From an uncultured Bacteroidales bacterium (GTDB lineage: Bacteria; Bacteroidota; Bacteroidia; Bacteroidales; Paludibacteraceae), in assembly GCA_946186915.1 (NCBI GenBank), contig CAMHOY010000015.1, positions 1 through 58,104 on the forward strand: a stretch of 58,104 nucleotides of DNA, given 5' to 3'. The notes beneath the pieces are model-generated. The model did no database searches and was not told where the DNA came from. It was given only the letters and a program-made list of their open reading frames with translations. Every line of letters begins with the position of its first letter. Positions within the stretch are counted from its first letter, which is position 1. Positions 35,166-42,075 of this stretch are shown piece after piece. A program made the translations under genes and the position numbers.

Positions 35166-35802
35166 ACTCATCCGCAAGCCGGATCTAATCGGCTCGTCCT
35201 TCCCCTTTAATAACGTGCTCATGCGCTATGTCGCCACCTGCCCCGAGACCGGCATCTCGTTTTATGTCAACAACGGACAGGGCGGGGTAGTAGGCGTGCG
35301 CGTCTATCCCGACGGACGGAAAGTCTTGGAGAATGCAAGTGGTGTTAAGTACGGAAAAACCTATGCACACGGCAAAGAAGAGTATATGAAATTAAGGCAC
35401 GCTTTCGGTGGCCAAAAAGGAATTTTTGCCTCACGTGCCGTCTTTATCGCATGGTGTCACGAGATTCCCGCAGGAATGACAATTGACCATATCAATGGAG
35501 TAACTACCGACAACTCCATCGGCAACCTCCGCTGTGTCACCTTGGCGGTTAATCAGCGCGACGGTGGTTTCCTCCGTAAACTACGTAACAAAGGCATCAA
35601 GCCTGCCGACGTCCGGCGATCATATCTCCTCCGCTATTTTGACCGCATGGCGCATATAAAAGCGAACATCTCCTCATATCGCTACGACCACCTCGACCGC
35701 GCCGACCTGATGACCATCCTCTTTTACGACATCCCTGTCGTCTATGACCACTTCAAACGAGAATATAACATCGAACTCCCCTTTGAAATAACCCTATTAT
35801 AA
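35146..35802 (+). CDS. HNH endonuclease
   Basis: The 218-aa protein contains the HNH_3-type motif GMTIDHINGVTTDNSIGNLR (about residues 112-131), with catalytic His in the DH pair and the downstream asparagines. The N-terminal region (residues 20-90) resembles the DNA-binding parts of phage and intron-type HNH nucleases. Such genes are frequent in Bacteroidota phages and islands. It overlaps the membrane protein gene and is followed by the SH3-barrel gene at 12 bp. Confidence 0.8.
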   Translation: MRQRSFELIRKPDLIGSSFPFNNVLMRYVATCPETGISFYVNNGQGGVVGVRVYPDGRKVLENASGVKYGKTYAHGKEEYMKLRHAFGGQKGIFASRAVFIAWCHEIPAGMTIDHINGVTTDNSIGNLRCVTLAVNQRDGGFLRKLRNKGIKPADVRRSYLLRYFDRMAHIKANISSYRYDHLDRADLMTILFYDIPVVYDHFKREYNIELPFEITLL

Positions 35803-35814
35803 CCCCTTTACATT

Positions 35815-36225
35815 ATGCCAAACGACATCAAAAAACTGCGCCGACTGATGCGCACCGCTAATCAACTCAAGAAAGAGCACCCCGCAATCCTGCGCGGAGC
35901 ATCGCTCACGCAAAGCCAAGCACTCAAATACGCTTGGTGGTTCGAGGCTTTCCGTAAAAAACTCCAATCCGGCACGTACCGCTTCACCTACTTTAAGACC
36001 GACGGCTCCATCCGCGAGGCGGTAGGTACGCTCTGTATGGACCTCATCCCGAAGGAAAAACACCCCGGAACGTCCTCCCGACAAACGGGAGGAGTGGCCT
36101 CCGCCGAGAAGGGCATTAACCCGGACGTCTTCCCTTACTACGACCTATACGCGGACGGTGATGCCGGTGGTTGGCGCTCCTTCCGGCTTGATAACTTCAT
36201 CGGTTTTGTCGAACAAATCAGTTAA
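35815..36225 (+). CDS. SH3 beta-barrel fold protein (DUF2693-like)
   Basis: A 136-aa protein with the pattern ALKYAWWFEAFRKKLQSGTY, FTYFKTDGSIREAVGTL and a C-terminal WRSFRLDNFIGF. This resembles the SH3-barrel (WYL_2/DUF2693) proteins common in Bacteroidota mobile elements. Their function is not established. An insertion (HPGTSSRQTGGVASAEKG) sits between the two halves. Confidence 0.6.
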   Translation: MPNDIKKLRRLMRTANQLKKEHPAILRGASLTQSQALKYAWWFEAFRKKLQSGTYRFTYFKTDGSIREAVGTLCMDLIPKEKHPGTSSRQTGGVASAEKGINPDVFPYYDLYADGDAGGWRSFRLDNFIGFVEQIS

Positions 36226-36358
36226 ACCTACTTAGTCCTTTTAGGAACAAGTCATCAAAAAAGACAAAAGAGAAAAGAAGCAAAAGAGAAAACCATGCGG
36301 ATGCTTGATTATCTCTAAAAAAAATAATTTATTTTATAAATTTAAAAAAAGCCCTCTT

Positions 36359-36739
36359 ATGGAAACATTAGATGACGTATTTCAAAAGAAAATGAGCAAA
36401 TCGTTGTTAAGCTTCATGCAACTTGTTGATCCGAATAAAAAATACGGTTTCGACACCCCGCTGATAGAAGCATGGAACGCACTCACGCTCCAAGACCAAC
36501 GCAAACTCTACCTCTATTGCCTCTACCGGAAATGGCGTGGTGAAGGCTTCTACGGTACGCCGTACGATATCATCGTCAACTGTCATCCGTACCCCTCTAA
36601 CTGGAACGGGAAACAGTTAATCAACCGCCTCATCAAAGAAACAAAAATGGTCTCTGCCAAGTATAACGGCTCTTACGGGACGTACACCCACGATGAAGCC
36701 CTCGTATGGCAAATGACCGATGTCAAACCCCTCAACTAA
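36359..36739 (+). CDS. Hypothetical protein, 126 aa
   Basis: Not recognised. ATG 36359 (METLDDVFQKKMSKS) was preferred to 36305, which would add a lysine-rich low-complexity segment read from an AT-rich leader. The product is rich in aromatic residues (YLYCLYRKWRGEGFYG). An AT-rich gap of about 130 bp precedes it. It belongs to the run of small accessory genes 34348-39106. Confidence 0.5.
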   Translation: METLDDVFQKKMSKSLLSFMQLVDPNKKYGFDTPLIEAWNALTLQDQRKLYLYCLYRKWRGEGFYGTPYDIIVNCHPYPSNWNGKQLINRLIKETKMVSAKYNGSYGTYTHDEALVWQMTDVKPLN

Positions 36740-36759
36740 AAACTAAAATTTTGACAATT

Positions 36760-37077
36760 ATGGCAAATTGTGAATTTCCCGCAGGGATAGCTAATGTGTC
36801 AGGCACGCTATCCAAAACAACTATCCGTACCTCAAATGGAACCATCACGCGGCGCGTTGTCGCGCAAGTACGTAACGGAAAGCAGAAAATTTTCATTCGT
36901 GAAGAAGGACCCCGCCGCACCGAGATCAGCGACAGCGAGAAGCAGGCACGTTCCGCATTCGCATCGATGGCTTCCAAAGTAGCAAGACGAATAGCGAATG
37001 GTGATCGCCGACCTCGCAAACTAATCTGGGCAGAGGTCAAAGAGCAACAAAAGAAAGGAGCCGCGCATGCAGGTTAA
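36760..37077 (+). CDS. Small basic protein, member of an island paralogue set
   Basis: A 105-aa basic protein from ATG 36760 (MANCEFPAGIANVSGTLSKT). It has an N-terminal VSGTLSKTTIR element and a strand pair ending in RNGKQKIFIRE, then a basic helix-rich tail. The SG-L-K element recurs in the proteins at 38282 and 38723, and a related GRFGD element occurs in the protein at 37067. Similar small proteins occur in many Bacteroidota islands, but their role is unknown. The C-terminus overlaps the next gene by 11 bp. Confidence 0.55.
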   Translation: MANCEFPAGIANVSGTLSKTTIRTSNGTITRRVVAQVRNGKQKIFIREEGPRRTEISDSEKQARSAFASMASKVARRIANGDRRPRKLIWAEVKEQQKKGAAHAG

Positions 37078-37258
37078 GTCTAAAGACGGTTCTATCATCG
37101 CGCTCAGAGGACGGTTCGGAGATATAGTCTTCCGCACGTTTAAATCTGGAAAAATTTTCGCGACATATGCTCCGCGGCAACCTCGGTCCAATATCGGTCC
37201 AACCTCGGTCCATCTTCGGAAGCAAATTGAAAAACTCAACCTCGTTATTGTAGAATAA
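37067..37258 (+). CDS. Small beta-rich protein, 63 aa
   Basis: The product begins MQVKSKDGSIIALRGRFGDI and continues VFRTFKSGKIFATYAPR, a short beta-strand pattern with G-R-F-G-D-I-V-F-R. It resembles the core of the upstream neighbour. It overlaps that gene by 11 bp and ends one base before the next ORF, so an operon is likely. Confidence 0.5.
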   Translation: MQVKSKDGSIIALRGRFGDIVFRTFKSGKIFATYAPRQPRSNIGPTSVHLRKQIEKLNLVIVE

Positions 37259-37259
37259 T

Positions 37260-37430
37260 ATGGCACAATCTGTAATCTCAACCCAGGAAATCCATTCCCG
37301 CCTCAACCATCGTGCGGGCAAGAAAATCCCAACCAAACACATGCAGATGTTAATGGAGCGATTTGAGGAAATCACCGGCGAACCCGTCTCTGACACCAAT
37401 ATCGAAGCCTTCCTCCGATATGCCTGGTGA
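37260..37430 (+). CDS. Small hypothetical protein, 56 aa
   Basis: ATG 37260 to TGA 37428-37430 encodes a helical, charged 56-aa product (MAQSVISTQEIHSRLNHRAG...). It starts one base after the preceding stop. It is unrecognised. The spacing and the lack of frame disruption argue for a real gene. Confidence 0.45.
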   Translation: MAQSVISTQEIHSRLNHRAGKKIPTKHMQMLMERFEEITGEPVSDTNIEAFLRYAW

Positions 37431-37457
37431 CAAATTGGCTGAAAATTGGGGCGAAAA

Positions 37458-37490
37458 TTTGTTTTTCGCTCCTTTTTCGGTATATATTTG
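37458..37490 (+). promoter_or_regulatory. Promoter before the lysis-like cassette
   Basis: TTTG at 37458-37461, a 21-nt spacer and TATATTTG at 37483-37490, followed by CACC. It drives the genes from 37509 onward. Confidence 0.7.
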
Positions 37491-37508
37491 CACCGAATTT
37501 TGAGAAAT

Positions 37509-37811
37509 ATGAAGCACTTTAATGTACAGATCATCACGGCAGCGATTCTCGCAATAGGCGGACTCATCCTCCTGTTCTGCGGCACGTACATCGACCCGCA
37601 AGGAGAGATCAGCGACAGCCTCCTCATCGGATTCGGTGAGGTCGCCACCTTCTCCGGCGCACTATTCGGAATCGATGCTGCTTATTCAAAGAAACTATGG
37701 GATATTACAAACTCATTCGCAAAGCGCCGGAAGGAAAAACCGTCCGAGGAACCCTCTGCGCAGTCGAGCACCGCTATTCCGGCTCTGCCGCCACATACCG
37801 AGAGTATCTGA
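37509..37811 (+). CDS. Two-helix membrane protein, holin-like
   Basis: From ATG 37509 (MKHFNVQIITAAILAIGGLI) the 100-aa product has two membrane helices (about 8-26 and 40-58) and a charged, Pro/Ser-rich tail. It overlaps the DUF5675 gene by 115 bp. Size, topology and the following genes fit a phage holin, but sequence alone cannot confirm this. Confidence 0.5.
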   Translation: MKHFNVQIITAAILAIGGLILLFCGTYIDPQGEISDSLLIGFGEVATFSGALFGIDAAYSKKLWDITNSFAKRRKEKPSEEPSAQSSTAIPALPPHTESI

Positions 37812-38083
37812 CGCCCATCTGCCCGACCATCGAGAACGCCGACTACCTCATCCCGGCACTCATCTACCGGGTCTCCGTCACGCAAAGCCCTAAGTTCCGC
37901 CGATTGCTACCTTATCTCAACCAAGTCCCAGGACGAACAGGGATTAGAGTCCATCGCGGAACCAAACCCGAACACTCCAAGGGCTGCATCCTCGTCAGCC
38001 CAGAAAACGAGAAGTTATTAACCGAGCTCTGGCTCAAAGAACAAAACAACCATGACGAAATTCGTATCGAAATTTGTGCTTAG
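37697..38083 (+). CDS. DUF5675-family protein
   Basis: The 128-aa product has the DUF5675 signature GRTGIRVHRGTKPEHSKGCI (about residues 80-99), with the conserved His and Cys. The family is found in phages and mobile elements, often beside small membrane proteins, and its GIRIH...GC motif resembles those of L,D-transpeptidase-like folds. A peptidoglycan role is plausible but unproven. It overlaps both neighbours. Confidence 0.65.
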   Translation: MGYYKLIRKAPEGKTVRGTLCAVEHRYSGSAATYREYLTPICPTIENADYLIPALIYRVSVTQSPKFRRLLPYLNQVPGRTGIRVHRGTKPEHSKGCILVSPENEKLLTELWLKEQNNHDEIRIEICA

Positions 38084-38246
38084 TGTAGTCATCCTCTGCG
38101 CCTTTGCAATCGGCGTCTGTAGTTGCAAGGCCTGGCGTACCATCACCACGACCTCCTCTTACGTTCAGCAGAACGACTCTGCGAAGGTCTCGACAACCAT
38201 CTCATCCAAAACAGTAGAGGAGTACACTGGTGTAAAAAAACGTTAA
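38052..38246 (+). CDS. Small lipoprotein, spanin-like position
   Basis: A 64-aa product with a signal peptide (MTKFVSKFVLSVVILCAFAI) and a lipobox ending GVCSC, followed by a Ser/Thr/Val-rich mature part. It overlaps the DUF5675 gene by 32 bp. A small lipoprotein nested after a holin-like and a cell-wall-linked gene recalls Rz1 spanins. This is inferred from order only. Confidence 0.55.
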   Translation: MTKFVSKFVLSVVILCAFAIGVCSCKAWRTITTTSSYVQQNDSAKVSTTISSKTVEEYTGVKKR

Positions 38247-38281
38247 CCTTATTGTCTAACCCATGAAAAACACACGCATTT

Positions 38282-38674
38282 ATGGCTAAAGCAACCTATG
38301 CCCCGATGTTTGAGACCGTCTCTGGTGCTCTGAACAAGATCAACAAGAAGTCTCCGCACGCGGCTGACCAAAAGATGGTGTTGACGACTCACCGTAAAGC
38401 GCCCACTACCTCGCCTGATTGCTCCCGTGTCTACCTCCGCGACCTCAACTCCGTGACGCGTACCACGCCCCTCTCGGCAAAAGAAGTCGCTATCCAGACT
38501 AAGTTCGCCGCTGTCTCTACAGCTGTCAACACCCGTCTGCATGACACGACCAAACAAGCAGACGACCTCGCAGCCTTCAACCTGCAGAAGGACGCCCCCA
38601 ACGGCAAAAAGACCATGAAGTCATACCTCTGGTCGCTCGAGTCCGCCGCCTACGACGAAGCCCTCAACGGCTAA
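38282..38674 (+). CDS. Hypothetical protein, paralogue of the 38723 gene
   Basis: A 130-aa basic protein (MAKATYAPMFETVSGALNKI). It aligns along its whole length with the product of 38723-39106: SGALNK versus SGALAK, VLTTHRKAPTTS versus LLGTHRVAATTS, SRVYLR versus NRVYIR, and KSYLWSLESAAYDE versus TKYLWKVCGEAYDA. It carries the same SG-L-K element as the 36760 protein. Function unknown. Confidence 0.55.
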   Translation: MAKATYAPMFETVSGALNKINKKSPHAADQKMVLTTHRKAPTTSPDCSRVYLRDLNSVTRTTPLSAKEVAIQTKFAAVSTAVNTRLHDTTKQADDLAAFNLQKDAPNGKKTMKSYLWSLESAAYDEALNG

Positions 38675-38722
38675 TCACACAATCAATTAACCACATTTAT
38701 TTAACCTTAAATCAAATCAAGT

Positions 38723-39106
38723 ATGGCTAAGGTAAACTGGAGTGCCGGTATCGATAGCGTATCCGGAGCACTCGCCAAACCGAGCAAGAGCGGTCAGCAC
38801 TCTTGTACAAAAATGCTCCTGGGCACCCACCGCGTAGCGGCTACCACGAGCAACAACTGTAACCGCGTGTATATCCGTCGTAAGGTGGAGCGCTCTACCG
38901 ACCCGTCGGCAAAGGAGCTGCTCATCCGAGCACGCTTCAATGCGGTAAGCAAGGCAGTGGCATTGCGTCGTAAAGACCTCATGCAGATCAACCAGGACAA
39001 CGCCGCGTTCCTCGCGCAACGCGACACCGCCGGCGGTTGCAAGACCCTGACGAAGTACCTGTGGAAAGTCTGCGGAGAAGCGTACGACGCTGAGCACGGC
39101 AACTAA
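38723..39106 (+). CDS. Hypothetical protein, paralogue of the 38282 gene
   Basis: A 127-aa basic protein (MAKVNWSAGIDSVSGALAKP). The tandem copy next to it and the moderate divergence indicate an old duplication. It is followed by a strong terminator at 39136, so it ends the operon that starts at 37509. Confidence 0.55.
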   Translation: MAKVNWSAGIDSVSGALAKPSKSGQHSCTKMLLGTHRVAATTSNNCNRVYIRRKVERSTDPSAKELLIRARFNAVSKAVALRRKDLMQINQDNAAFLAQRDTAGGCKTLTKYLWKVCGEAYDAEHGN

Positions 39107-39135
39107 TCGCCGAGCACGGAAACGGCTAATCACCG

Positions 39136-39170
39136 GAAGGGCACCTCTCAGCGAGGTGTCCTTCTTCTTT
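39136..39170 (+). terminator. Rho-independent terminator after the small paralogue genes
   Basis: GAAGGGCACCTC (39136-39147) and GAGGTGTCCTTC (39153-39164) form a 12-bp stem with one G-U pair and a 5-nt loop, followed by TTCTTTT. Confidence 0.9.
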
Positions 39171-39293
39171 TCTCTAATTCTCTAATTCACTCATTCTCTC
39201 ACTCCTTCAATATGGCGCTCACTTCGTTCGCGGCTGTTTTTGCGAGCAAAAAAAAGACGAGCAAAAAAAAGCCCCCCTGGAGGGGGAGCAATT
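39171..39293. other. Spacer with poly-A tracts and an inward-facing terminator
   Basis: Contains CTAATTC/CTCATTC simple repeats and then two A8 tracts matching, in reverse, the T8-GCTCGTC tracts after aspS2. On the minus strand 39289-39263 is a copy of the island-left terminator (GC-rich stem followed by T8). No gene is seen. Confidence 0.7.
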
Positions 39294-39356
39294 TTACGGT
39301 GCCACTCTGTTGATATCGCGGGGGAACATGGAGCATTCCTTGACATTGGCAATGCC
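39294..39356 (-). pseudogene. Inverted 63-bp copy of the aspS2 3' end
   Basis: On the minus strand this encodes the same last 20 residues and stop as aspS2. Its tail (codons for INRVAP and the terminator beyond) matches the copy at 20185-20277. Its upstream flank (39357-39449) matches the flank before the copy at 40263. It is thus a hybrid of the two island ends, as expected for a circular-form attachment site. Confidence 0.8.
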
Positions 39357-39449
39357 GCTCTCCCTCGCCCTCGCTCTCTCCCGCGCCGCAGGCGCGCATA
39401 CCCCGCCCCGCGCACACACAGACTGCGCCCATATCCGGAAGGTCTCTCT
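39323..39449. repeat. 127-bp inverted repeat, left copy
   Basis: Reverse complement of 40170-40297, with about one internal mismatch. A further 14-bp match (39485-39498 with 40147-40160) lies beyond a 30-bp insertion. The repeat includes GC-rich and purine-biased tracts and the aspS2-derived core. Confidence 0.85.
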
Positions 39450-39679
39450 TAATAAGGTCTTCTCTTCGTTCAGGTCTATTCTTTATATAGGGGGCTTTCC
39501 ATAAGGTCTTCGGTCCCCTCAGTGCTTGTACCTTACTTATACCCTGCTTGTACCCTCTCCCTCTATACCTTATTAATATTCGCCCGCACACCCGAACGCG
39601 CCCGCACACTCGCGCGCGAAGGACATATACCTCCGGTGGTGACGTGGACCCATCCCCTCCATGTGTCCACTAACATTTA

Positions 39680-39711
39680 TTTGCGTATATCGGAAAATTG
39701 TTATACCTTTG
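39680..39711 (+). promoter_or_regulatory. Promoter of the YjbR-type gene
   Basis: TTTG at 39680-39683, a 20-nt spacer beginning CGTATATC, and TACCTTTG at 39704-39711. It lies between the inverted repeats. Confidence 0.8.
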
Positions 39712-39740
39712 CCCCAGCAAACGAAACAACGAATACGAAT

Positions 39741-40097
39741 ATGAACATAGAAGCCTATCGCGAATACTGCTTATCTCTCGGAAACGATGTCGAAGAAAAA
39801 CTTCCATTCATAAAGTTTAAGAATGGCGACGGCGTACTTGTCTTTTATGTGTGCGAACACATGTTCGCTTTCTTCGATTGTAATGACTATCATGTCATTT
39901 CGCTTAAATGCCAACCCGAACAGATAGACGAACTGAAGGCACAATACGATTGTATCGGCAACCCCTATAATGAGTCTCCTAAACATTGGATCGGCATTGA
40001 CCCGCACACCGCGCCCGATGACCTTCTCATGGAACTCACCCGCAACTCATACAATATCGTAAAAGCCAAATACACCAAAACTAAACGCACCCGCTAA
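39741..40097 (+). CDS. MmcQ/YjbR-family protein
   Basis: The 118-aa protein has the family pattern: MNIEAYREYCLSLG, a beta-hairpin with VFYVCEHMFAFFDC, SLKCQPEQIDELKAQYD and a C-terminal KHWIGIDPHTAPDDLLMELT with NSYNIVKAK. YjbR-type proteins have a CyaY-like DNA-binding fold and are often stand-alone genes of unclear function. The ATG at 39741 follows its own promoter. The gene is the only one inside the 39323-40297 inverted-repeat pair, which suggests a cargo gene of a small element. Confidence 0.8.
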   Translation: MNIEAYREYCLSLGNDVEEKLPFIKFKNGDGVLVFYVCEHMFAFFDCNDYHVISLKCQPEQIDELKAQYDCIGNPYNESPKHWIGIDPHTAPDDLLMELTRNSYNIVKAKYTKTKRTR

Positions 40098-40169
40098 TCC
40101 TTATACCTTATATATTATCTCGCGCGCCTGAAGTCGCTCGAAAAAGAAAGCCCCCTATATTTTTCTTTG

Positions 40170-40297
40170 AGAGAGACCTTCCGGATATGGGCGCAGTCGG
40201 TGTGTGCGCGGGGCGGGGTATGCGCGCCTGCGGCGCGGGAGAGAGCGAGGGCGAGGGAGAGCGGCATTGCCAATGTCAAGGAATGCTCCATGTTCCC
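40170..40297. repeat. 127-bp inverted repeat, right copy
   Basis: Pairs with 39323-39449. It runs from GAGAGACCTTCCGG to the TGTTCC of the aspS2-derived core and forms the right end of the island. Confidence 0.85.
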
Positions 40298-40325
40298 TCG
40301 CGATATCAATCGCGTAGCTCCATAA
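40263..40325 (+). pseudogene. 63-bp direct copy of the aspS2 3' end at the right island boundary
   Basis: Encodes GIANVKECSMFPRDINRVAP plus stop, identical in protein to the aspS2 end but with several synonymous changes in the last eleven codons. It is followed by its own terminator. The simplest reading is that this is the original chromosomal 3' end, displaced by integration. Confidence 0.85.
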
Positions 40326-40353
40326 AAAAAAAGCACCGTCTGGTGCTTTTTTT
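40325..40353. terminator. Bidirectional terminator at the right island end
   Basis: AGCACC (40332-40337) and GGTGCT (40342-40347) with a GTCT loop, flanked by A9 and T7 tracts that extend the stem. It can serve the displaced aspS2 tail on the + strand and the AraC gene on the - strand. Confidence 0.9.
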
Positions 40354-41215
40354 ATAACCTAAGTGCGTTGTTACGATAATGTTTTGCGGTCTGACCGGTA
40401 ACGCGTTTGTAGTAGCGGCAGAAAGTGGCTGGTTCATTGAATCCTAACATATATGCTATCTCTTGAATAGTCATGTTGGGGTGTGTCTTAAGCAACTGTT
40501 GCGCCTTCGTAACGATATACTGCTCAATCCAATCGGCTGGTGAAAGTCCGTCTGTCACTTCGCGGATAATTTTAGAGAAGTATTTGGGCGTCAAATGGAG
40601 TTTCTCGGCATAGAACTGCACTTCGCGACACTCGCGGTAGTGCATTATTACCAGATCGCAGAATTGGTTGAAGAGGTTATTGTGCCGGCTCACTTTCCAA
40701 CGCTTGTCTTGCTCACGGCGGAAGAGATTAAGATATTCATATCCTACAGCGAGGAGGGATACCAGCATATTTTTGCGGTGAGGCAGTGTTTCAGGCGAGA
40801 AGGTCAATACTTTGTCGAATTGTTGAACTAACGAATGAAGGATGTTCCGTTGATCGTTAGTGAGCGTATAAAGCGGGGCGTGGTGGAACTTGTCATAGTC
40901 ATGACTGAAAAGAGAAAAACGCAAGTCTTCAAAGATAGTAGGTGATATCACAACGCGCACGAACGTGTAATCATCAGAGTATTCAAGTGGACGCAAGACG
41001 TGTCCGGGCATGATGACGAATAGTTCGTTAGGTCTTTTCGTTGAAACTTCGACCATATCATATAATGCTCGTGCAGTGCCATTGATGGTCATGGTAAGAA
41101 TGACATGTGGTACTACCACATCTTGACCTAACTGTGACCAACCATGTACTTCATGGTCTATTGCGATGCCGTCTCGATCAGCTCTTTGAAAGACGTCATC
41201 AAAAGAACTTGCCAT
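40352..41215 (-). CDS. AraC-family transcriptional regulator
   Basis: The 287-aa protein has an N-terminal cupin-like ligand-binding region (VHGWSQLGQDVV...LFVIMPGHVLRPLEY) and a C-terminal double helix-turn-helix (HLTPKYFSKIIREVTDGLSP and TIQEIAYMLGFNEPATFCRY, about residues 215-275), typical of AraC/XylS activators. It is the first gene outside the island on the right. Its promoter is at 41261-41292. The target genes are unknown. Confidence 0.9.
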   Translation of the reverse strand: MASSFDDVFQRADRDGIAIDHEVHGWSQLGQDVVVPHVILTMTINGTARALYDMVEVSTKRPNELFVIMPGHVLRPLEYSDDYTFVRVVISPTIFEDLRFSLFSHDYDKFHHAPLYTLTNDQRNILHSLVQQFDKVLTFSPETLPHRKNMLVSLLAVGYEYLNLFRREQDKRWKVSRHNNLFNQFCDLVIMHYRECREVQFYAEKLHLTPKYFSKIIREVTDGLSPADWIEQYIVTKAQQLLKTHPNMTIQEIAYMLGFNEPATFCRYYKRVTGQTAKHYRNNALRL

Positions 41216-41260
41216 GTTGTTAAAAGTGTTAATTTTGCTAATTTTTGTCTATTTTGCATG

Positions 41261-41292
41261 CAAAAGTAGTATATTTTTTGAGAACATACAAA
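41261..41292 (-). promoter_or_regulatory. Promoter of the AraC-family gene
   Basis: On the minus strand TTTG (41292-41289), a 20-nt spacer beginning TATGTTC, and TACTTTTG (41268-41261). Confidence 0.8.
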
Positions 41293-41335
41293 AAATCCGA
41301 CTAATTGCTAATAGAATTGCGAAAGCGGTATATAC

Positions 41336-41374
41336 AAAAAGGAAAATCCGGCCTTTATGACTGGATTTTCCTTT
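41336..41374 (-). terminator. Terminator of efp
   Basis: AAAGGAAAATCC (41338-41349) and GGATTTTCCTTT (41363-41374) form a perfect 12-bp stem. On the minus strand it is followed by a T-run, and it lies 23 bp past the efp stop. Confidence 0.85.
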
Positions 41375-41396
41375 ATTTAGTTGTAATCTGTCAGAT

Positions 41397-41960
41397 TTAG
41401 CGAACGCGCTCGCAATAGGAACCATCGCGGGTATCGATACGGATGATCTCGCCCTCGTTGATGAAGAGCGGTACGCGCACTTCTGCGCCGGTCTCTACAG
41501 TTGCAGGTTTGAGCGTGTTGGTAGCTGTATCTCCCTTTAACCCCGGTTCGGTATAAGTAACTTGTAACTCAACTTTGGTAGGAAGTTCTGCAAATAATAC
41601 AGTGTCGGATGAAGCGTCAGAAACAACGTCTACGTTCATTCCTTCTTTGAGGAAATCCACACCGGTAATAAGATCGTGCGCGATGGGCACTTGCTCAAAC
41701 GTCTCATTATTCATGAAGATATAATCTTCACCCTCTTTGTACAGGAATTGGTACGGACGACGCTCTACTCGTACATCTTCAAGTTTCTCACCGATATTGA
41801 AACGGCGCTCGAGCACGCGGCCATCCACTACATCTTTGAATTTCACACGCATGATAGTATTGCCTTTACCCGGCTTCACATGGAGAAACTCAATTACAAA
41901 ATACAAACGGCCATCCATACGGATACATACACCGTTCTTAATGTCTTGACTGTTAATCAT
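41397..41960 (-). CDS. efp: Elongation factor P
   Basis: EF-P relieves ribosome stalling at polyproline. The 187-aa protein has the three beta-barrel domains. The tip loop of domain I reads [16 protein letters not shown], with the lysine at the usual modification site in PGKG. The C-terminal [20 protein letters not shown] is the family end signature. It is monocistronic, between a divergent promoter pair and its own terminator. Confidence 0.97.
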   Translation of the reverse strand: MINSQDIKNGVCIRMDGRLYFVIEFLHVKPGKGNTIMRVKFKDVVDGRVLERRFNIGEKLEDVRVERRPYQFLYKEGEDYIFMNNETFEQVPIAHDLITGVDFLKEGMNVDVVSDASSDTVLFAELPTKVELQVTYTEPGLKGDTATNTLKPATVETGAEVRVPLFINEGEIIRIDTRDGSYCERVR

Positions 41961-41998
41961 ATGATTTATAATTTATAATTTTTTTCAGAAAATCGCTG

Positions 41999-42030
41999 CA
42001 AAATTACAACTTTTCTTGCACATATGCAAA
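41999..42030 (-). promoter_or_regulatory. efp promoter, overlapping the marC promoter
   Basis: On the minus strand TTTG (42030-42027), a 20-nt spacer beginning CATATGTG, and TAATTTTG (42006-41999). Confidence 0.85.
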
Positions 42031-42046
42031 TTTTTCACTAATTTTG
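42015..42046 (+). promoter_or_regulatory. marC promoter, overlapping the efp promoter
   Basis: CTTG at 42015-42018 (one base off TTTG), a 20-nt spacer and TAATTTTG at 42039-42046. The predicted start near 42053 makes ATG 42076, not the earlier in-frame ATG at 42016, the real start of marC. Confidence 0.75.
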
Positions 42047-42075
42047 TGGCCGATTTTGAAGAAAATGAATATACT

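Larger units (their letters stand above)
20185..40325. mobile_element. Accessory island integrated at the aspS2 3' end
   Basis: Two 63-bp direct copies of the aspS2 3' end (20185-20247 and 40263-40325) bound a region of 20 kb that holds only accessory genes, while both outer flanks are housekeeping. Each copy encodes the same 20 residues and a stop, but they differ mainly at synonymous sites after the first half. This implies that one tail is imported. Each copy is followed by a different terminator. No tyrosine or serine integrase is visible inside; the only recombinase is the IS110-type gene. It may be a decayed or trans-mobilised integrative element. Confidence 0.7.

Noticed and set aside
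40595..40831. Plus-strand 78-codon frame inside the AraC gene
   Set aside because: Shadow frame of a well-supported AraC-family regulator.
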